Assembly (NCBI RefSeq): GCF_048544455.1
Contig: NC_133526.1
Coordinates: 3,550,001 to 3,614,000 of the forward strand
Origin: Silene latifolia
Taxonomy: Eukaryota > Streptophyta > Magnoliopsida > Caryophyllales > Caryophyllaceae
DNA: 64,000 nucleotides
Direction: 5' to 3'
In this document: in pieces, positions 58,263-64,000 of the stretch
Layout: each line of letters opens with the position of its first letter
Numbering within the stretch: position 1 is the stretch's first letter
Made by a program: the position numbers and the translations under genes
The notes under the pieces: model-generated
Told to the model about the DNA's origin: nothing
Databases searched by the model: none
What the model saw: only the letters and a program-made list of their open reading frames with translations

Positions 58263-61200
58263 GTAACTGTAGGCATATTGACCGCCAGACTAGCGTCTCA
58301 ACTGCACTGAGTGTACGTTTCTTCTTTGGGTGACTGACCGGTGGCAACTTTATGGAGGGGACAAGTACTTTGATGAAAAATTTGGGTGATTCTTCATTTG
58401 TTATGATTACGCGTTGGGGTGTCCACAATGGGCTTGGACACCTCCGCCGCTATACAAAGTACTTTCTTAAGTTGTCGGTGTTCCAATGGCTCATCAAAGG
58501 CACACCCTCCATGTCCGTCAGCCGGTATGTACCCGGCCTCATCTCTTCAACCACTTTGTAGGGACCCTCCCAGTTGGCCGTCAGCTTACCGTGAATGTTT
58601 CCTTTGTTGGTGGCAGCTGACTTCCTTAGGACTAGGTCTCCTATTTTTAAGTCCCTTTTGTGGACCCTTCGGTTGTAGGCTCTTCTCATCCGGTTTTGAT
58701 ATACTGCCAAGTTGAGACGTCTTTGTATCTCGGCTTTCTTCGACCAGGTCTAGGGAGGCTTTCGTGCCCTCCTCGTTTTCACCTGGTTAAAGGTAGCCGT
58801 TCTGAATGTCGCACCGTTGCTTCAATTGGTAGGATCGCCGGAACCGTAGACCAGTGGAAGGGGGTGTACCCCGTTGCTTCTTTCTCCGTGGTCCGAAGGG
58901 ACCACAGACGCCGGTAGTTCGTCGGCCCACCTTCCTTAAGGTCTTCAACTGTTTTCTTCAAACCGTTGAGGATTGTTTTGTTGGTCGCTTCCGCCGCCCG
59001 TTGCTTCTGTGGGTGGCGGACGGAGGAGTACGCAAACTTGATGCCAAGCTCTTCTAACCGCTTCATTATCGTCGCTCCAAAATTCTCGGCCGTGGTCGAA
59101 TACCATAACTTGGGGCAACCCGAAGCGAGTTATCACATTTTCCCAAATTACCTTTCGACAAATTTGTGGTCTTCGGCTGGTACATCGCTACAGCTTCTAC
59201 CCATTTGGTGAAGTAATCAACGGCGACGATTAAGAACTTCCTTCCTCCCGAGGTCGTGGGGAAGGGTCCTAGCATGTCCATCCCCCACTGTGCGAAAAGA
59301 AGGGGACTAAGCACCGGTTGTAGGTCCCCGGAGGGAGCGTGTATTACGGGGCATGCATCCGACGGTTTGTGCATTTCTTGGTCTTTGTTCTGGAATCTTG
59401 AAGCATGGTGGGCCAGAAGTAGCCAGCTCGGAGAGCTTTGTGGGCTAGTGTTCTTGCCCCCATGTGGTGTCCACAGATGCCTTCGTGAATCTCTGTCGAG
59501 ATGCTCGATTCTGCGTCGGGTGGACCGACACACTTCAAGAGTGGTCTTATTACGGATCTTCCGTACGGTTCCCCTTCGAACACCAAGTACCTGGTGGCGA
59601 TCCTTTTTATTTTGGCCGAGGGATTGCGGCCCTCCCAAGCAATTCACCCGTGAGTTTGTATTTCATGATCGGGGTCATCCACGTTGTCTCGGTCTCTATG
59701 TTGCCTACCATGCCGACAGCCTCTGTGATGCTCTTCGTATTCCTGATATCTACCAGCACGGTTCGGCTGACATTCTTGATGGTTGAGCTGGCCAGTTTGG
59801 AGAGAGCGTCGGCCCGGTTGTTTTCGGATCTGGGAACGCATTGGATTTGGAAAGATTTCAATTTCGCTATGTCGGATTTTACCCTCTCTAGGTACCTTAC
59901 CATTCCGTCATCCCGAGCCTCAAACTCCCCTCTGATTTGGTTAGTAACCAACGGTGAGTCCGTCTTCAACACAATGTGTTCTGCTCCGTGACCCCGGCTA
60001 GCTCGACTCGGTTATCACCGCCTCGTATTCGGATTCATTGTTCGAGGCCGAGAAGGTGAATTTCAAGGTGTACTCAAACTCGTCTCCGTTTGGGCTGATA
60101 ATAAGGATGCCGGCTCCTGAGCTGTTCGTCGTGGAGGAGCCGTCGGTGTAAACCTCCCATATGCAGGGTTTGGCTCTTCTTGATATGTGCATTCGGCCAG
60201 GAAATCTGCAAGTGCTTGCCCCTTTATCGAAGGCCTTGGTTTGTACTGAATGCCGAAACCAGAGAGTTCCACTGCCCATTTGATGAGCCTGCCGGATTGT
60301 TCGAATCTTTCCAAAGCTTTCTCAAGTGGCTGATCGGTTAGGACCGTCACGGGGTGTGCGTCGAAGTAGGGTTTTAACTTCCTTGTGGCAACGACGACGG
60401 CGAAGGCTGCTTTCTCAATTAGTGGGTAATTTCTCTCGGCGAGCAACAGGCGTATGGTGACAAAGTAGATTGGGTGTTCTTTGTTTGTCCTCTTCCCGAT
60501 GATCACGGCGCTGACCGTGGCCGAGGTAACGGCTATGTATAGGTATAGCGTCTCCCCCAGCATCGGCCTGGACAGAGTTGGGAGAGTCTGAAGATGAGCT
60601 TTCAGTTGCTTGAAAGCCGTGCTCTGTTCCTCCCCCCAGCTGAAGTCTTTGTTCCCTTTCAATACCTTGAAGAATGGGGTGCTCTTGTCGGCTGACCGAG
60701 AGATGAAACGGGCGAGAGCCGCCATTCTCCCGGTCCAAAGATCATAACCTCTTTTCGATTCCTTGGTTCCGGCAGGTCTAGGATTGCTTGGACCTTGTCT
60801 GGATTGGCATCGATGCCTCTGGCACTGACAAGTACACCGAGGAATTTACCTGCCCGGACACCGAAGTTGCATTTCATTGGGTTGAGCTTCATCTTGTATT
60901 TCCTTAGTGAACAAAATGTTTCGTGTAAATAGGCCAGTGCTCATTGTCGACTTGCTTTTCACAATGGCATCGTCGACGTAAGCCTCAATGTTTCGTCCTT
61001 TCGATTTTGGAATACCTTGTCCACCGTCTTGTATACGTGGCGCCCTGCGTTTTTTCAAACCAAACGGCATCATTTTGTACATGTATGTGCCGTTAGCGGT
61101 GATGAATGCGCATTTAGGCATGTCTTCCTCAGCCATGAATACCTGGTGATACCCCGAGAAGGCGTCTGCAGGCTCGCATGGTGTATCCTGCCGTGGCGTC

Positions 61201-61599
61201 GATCAAGCTATCTATTCGAGGCAAAGGGTAACAATCTTTGGGGCATGCTTTATTAAGTTGGGTAAAGTCTACACACATTCTCCATGCCCCCGATGATTTC
61301 TTTACCATCACAACATTGGCTAACCACTCAGGGTAAGTGCAGGGCATAATAAAGCCCGCCGTAAGTAGTTTATCTACTTCGGCCTTGATGGCCTCATCTT
61401 TCTCGACGAGGAGTTCCTCATCCTTTGCTTGACGGGCGAGCGGTGGGGAGTACGTTCACTTGTGAATAATTACTTCCCGCTTACGCCCGGCATCTCGGCC
61501 CGAGTAGGCGAAGACGTCCTTATTCTTCCTTAGCATGTCCAGGAGTTCGGCTCTGAATTTTGGTTCCAGGTTGACACCGACGGTCACGGTGCGACTGGG

Positions 61600-62150
61600 T
61601 CAATCTCCACCTCCTCTCGTCTCTCGCTCCCGCAACCATGCTTTGATGGTTCTTGGTCGATCTCGGACTGGGAGTGTCTTTGTATCTGGAAGGATTTTAA
61701 TTTTGAAGCGCCGGCTCTCACCTTCTCTAGATACTTTGTCGTCCTATAGTCCCGAGCCTTGTGCTTTCCTTTGATCTGGTTGGTCAATAAGAGCGAATCT
61801 GTTTTCACCACGACATGCTCCGCCCCGGCGGCTCTGGCTAGCCTGACTCCGGTTATCACTGCCTCGTACTTGGATTCGTTGTTTGAGGTCAAGGGGGTAA
61901 GCTTCAAGGCGTGCTCAAACACGTCTCCGCTTGGGCTAAAAATAACGATGCTGGCTTTCGAGCTATCCGTCTTGGAGGGGCCGTTGGTGCGTATCTCCCA
62001 TACGCCGGGGTCCTTCTCGTTCTTCGAGACGAGCTTATGTGCTTCCCCCCGGTCCGAGAGGTATATCAATGTCAAGGCCCGGATGGAAATTACGGCGTCG
62101 GTTTCACTCAAAGTGACCCGACCTATGAGCACGTTGTGGGCAGATGTGCC
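61600..62150 (-). other. Extra RNase H-like domain between protease and RT, element X
   Basis: Same arrangement as in Y, in a longer uninterrupted frame (61584-62210). It contains DVFEHALKLTPLTSNNES, EAVITGVRLARAAGAEHVVV, KTDSLLLTNQIKG and KLKSFQIQ, each with a counterpart in the archaeal-type RNase H downstream of RT. Presence in both elements shows it belongs to the family and predates the nesting. Confidence 0.75.
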
Positions 62151-62206
62151 GTCGATAACTATAAACTCGTACATAACATTCCCCGGCTGCAGTTCCTCGC
62201 CTAACC

Positions 62207-64000
62207 TCACCTGGGCAGTCTAATCGACCCCGGTGGTACCAGCCGACCCGGAAAAGTCAGTATAGCGGGTTGGTGCGGGGGCTCAATCTTCGACTCTCGG
62301 GCGAGGCCGAGAAAGCATTCTCTATACATAATGTTTGTGTAGGCGCCTGTGTCAATCAGGCACCTCTTCACCAAATGGTTGGCTATGTCCAGGTGGACTG
62401 TAAGTGGGTCGCTGTGAGGAGCGATGACTCCCTCGTAGTCCTCCTGCCCGATGGTCATATCGGGGATGTTGGGAGCGGGGGTGGCTGTGTTGGGCACAAA
62501 GTTGATGGCCTGATATGATTCATTCAGGTGCCGTTTGTGCCCATGAGCGGACCCATCGTTCCCGTTGCCTCCGATGACCACGTGGATTACTCCTACCCGT
62601 TCAAAGACGGGCTTGCTCTTTGACCCTCCGGCATCTGGTTTTTGGCCCCCGGCTACATATTTGCCGAGGCTCCCCTTACGGATCAGTTCTTCAATGGCAT
62701 TCTTCAGATGACGGCAGTCGTTGGTTAAGTGTCCGGTGTGGCCGTGGTACTCACAGTACTGGCTCGTGTCACCGTCACTCCTCGGCCTAGGGGGTCTTTC
62801 CCACTTCTGGCCCTCGTTCTTGCTCAACGCGAAGACTTCGGCGGCCGATACGACTAAGGGGGTGTGATCATCGTACCGTTTTTTGTAGTACGTTCCCGAG
62901 CTCCCCCCGGCATCCGCCGAGTTCTGTTTCCTGGTAGATTTGTCGGGCCGTGATCTGTTATTGTCACGGCGTCTTTCATCCGGGTTGTCCTCCCGGTGAC
63001 TCTTCTTTTCGGAGGGCTCGGCTTCGCTGGGGCCTGCCCATGTCTTGTGATAGTCTTCTACCTTGATGGCCTGGTCGGCCATCTTTCTAGCGGCGTCCAA
63101 GTTCAGTCCTCCGCACTTGATGAGCTCATTTTTCAAGTCTCCCCTTGGGAGGCCCTTCATCATCGAAGGTCGCCAATTCGAATTAATTTCTCGAATCTGC
63201 TGGACCTTTCCGTCGAACCTCTTCACATAGCTTCGTAGAGACTCGCCCCCCCCGCTGATAGTTAGGAGGTCCGATGTCTCCACGGCCCTTCTCTTGTTGC
63301 AAGAGTATTGGGCTAGAAAGGCGTCTCTTAGGTCGGCGTAATAGTATACCGAGCCGTCGGAAGCCCTTGTACCAACTTTGAGCCATCCCATGCAAAGTTG
63401 TCGGGAAGACTCGGCACTGCACCTCATCGGGCGTTCCCATACCGACATGTAAGACTCGAAAGCCTCGGCGTGGTCGGCCGGATCACCGTCTCCCTTGTAT
63501 GATAGAGGTGGTAACTTGAGCTTAGTTGGCACCGGACGTCTAGGACGTAGGCGTTGAGGGGCCGTCGACCGCGTATCGAACGACGCGCGCCGACGGCTCC
63601 TCGCATTCCTAATCCGGCTCCTCTCCTCGTAGCGGGAAGGACTTCTTCTCCGACTCGGACTTCTTCCCCAACTCTGCGGAGTCGGACTCCTCTGGTTCCT
63701 CCGGGGTAAGCCTCGTTCGTGTTGCGGGGACGTTGTCCTCCCATGAGTGCGGGAAGGACTTAGGTCTACCACGCCCACTTTGGGCTCCCCTGCGACTTGG
63801 CCGGGTCGCTTCTCCGAGTGCTCCGTTCAAATTTCTCGAGTCACGTTTGGCCCTGGTCTCTGGGCGTTTTTCGCCGCTCTTGTCGGCGTGACAGTGTGAG
63901 CGGGCGTATTACTAATTAGGTCCAGGACCATCTTTAGTTTTGCTATGTCAACCACGTGTCCCATGATGGTGACCTGGTTGGTCAAGCGCGACGTGTCCGG
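62207..64000 (-). mobile_element. Gag and protease region of element X
   Basis: On the minus strand the gag region carries LKLPPLSYKGDGDPADHAEAF and YYADLRDAFLAQYSCNKRRA (capsid-like, retrotransposon gag family), a Ser/Arg-rich N-terminus, a knuckle-like CEYHGHTGHLTNDC and the protease motif LIDTGAYTNIMY. The region runs off the window at its 5' end. The closely related part in Y is at about 52290-54237. Confidence 0.85.

Larger units (their letters stand above)
44432..64000 (-). mobile_element. Ty3-gypsy Tat/Retand-type element X (outer), runs past the window
   Basis: The element is read on the minus strand; its 5' LTR lies beyond base 64000. Parts in window order: 3' LTR 44432-45031, polypurine tract about 45032-45044, 3' leader to 45616, inserted element Y (45617-54938), antisense ORF region 55048-57465 (+), tandem repeat 57918-58262, integrase about 58450-59600, archaeal-type RNase H about 59620-60200, RNase H about 60060-60640, reverse transcriptase about 60660-61470 (AYVDDAIVKSK), an extra RNase H-like domain about 61600-62150, protease about 62290-62420 (LIDTGAYTNIMY) and gag up to the window end. 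The dual RNase H and antisense ORF define the Tat lineage. It is a broken fossil with roughly ten interruptions, older than Y. Confidence 0.9.

Overview
This is nuclear DNA of a flowering plant. It holds intron-rich dicot-type genes (a chromomethylase, an extra-large G protein, a UFD1/zinc-finger protein), an intronless CCD4 and an intronless LRR receptor-like protein, set among Helitrons, hAT, Mutator and Stowaway elements and LTR retrotransposons. The large retrotransposon at the right end is of the Tat/Retand type: Ty3-gypsy with an antisense ORF and an amplified tandem repeat. Retand was described from Silene, and several foldback MITEs look like ones common in Caryophyllales, so a Caryophyllales dicot, possibly Silene or a relative, is the best guess. 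That assignment is inference.

Layout. 1-9 kb is AT-rich gene-poor DNA with two Helitron 3' ends, a hAT element, Stowaway-type and foldback MITEs and odd inverted repeats. 9064-10860 (+) is CCD4. 11.1-15.4 kb (-) is the wreck of an F-box-like gene, interrupted by a patchwork of Ty1/copia pieces flanked by an exact 60-bp target duplication. 15.6-16.9 kb is a Mutator-like element with long inverted repeats that itself contains a hAT MITE with a perfect 8-bp target duplication. 18124-21030 (+) is a 968-aa LRR receptor-like protein. 23659-27660 (+) is a three-exon UFD1/zinc-finger protein. 28582-31793 (+) is an N-terminally short extra-large G protein with one frameshift. 32700-41688 (-) is a 21-exon chromomethylase of CMT2 type, convergent with the G-protein gene. 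42.9-43.3 kb is a short Helitron.

From 44432 to the window end lies a nest of two Tat/Retand-type elements on the minus strand. The outer one (X) runs from its 3' LTR at 44432 past base 64000. The inner one (Y, 45617-54938) is complete with two LTRs and a 5-bp target duplication, and inserted into the leader of X's antisense gene. Both are broken in the pol region. Both share an additional RNase H-like domain between protease and reverse transcriptase, which I regard as the most unusual signal in the window.

The host genes are not a functional cluster. CMT2 is known as the enzyme that methylates CHH sites in heterochromatic transposons, so its position beside a large retrotransposon nest is notable but may be chance.
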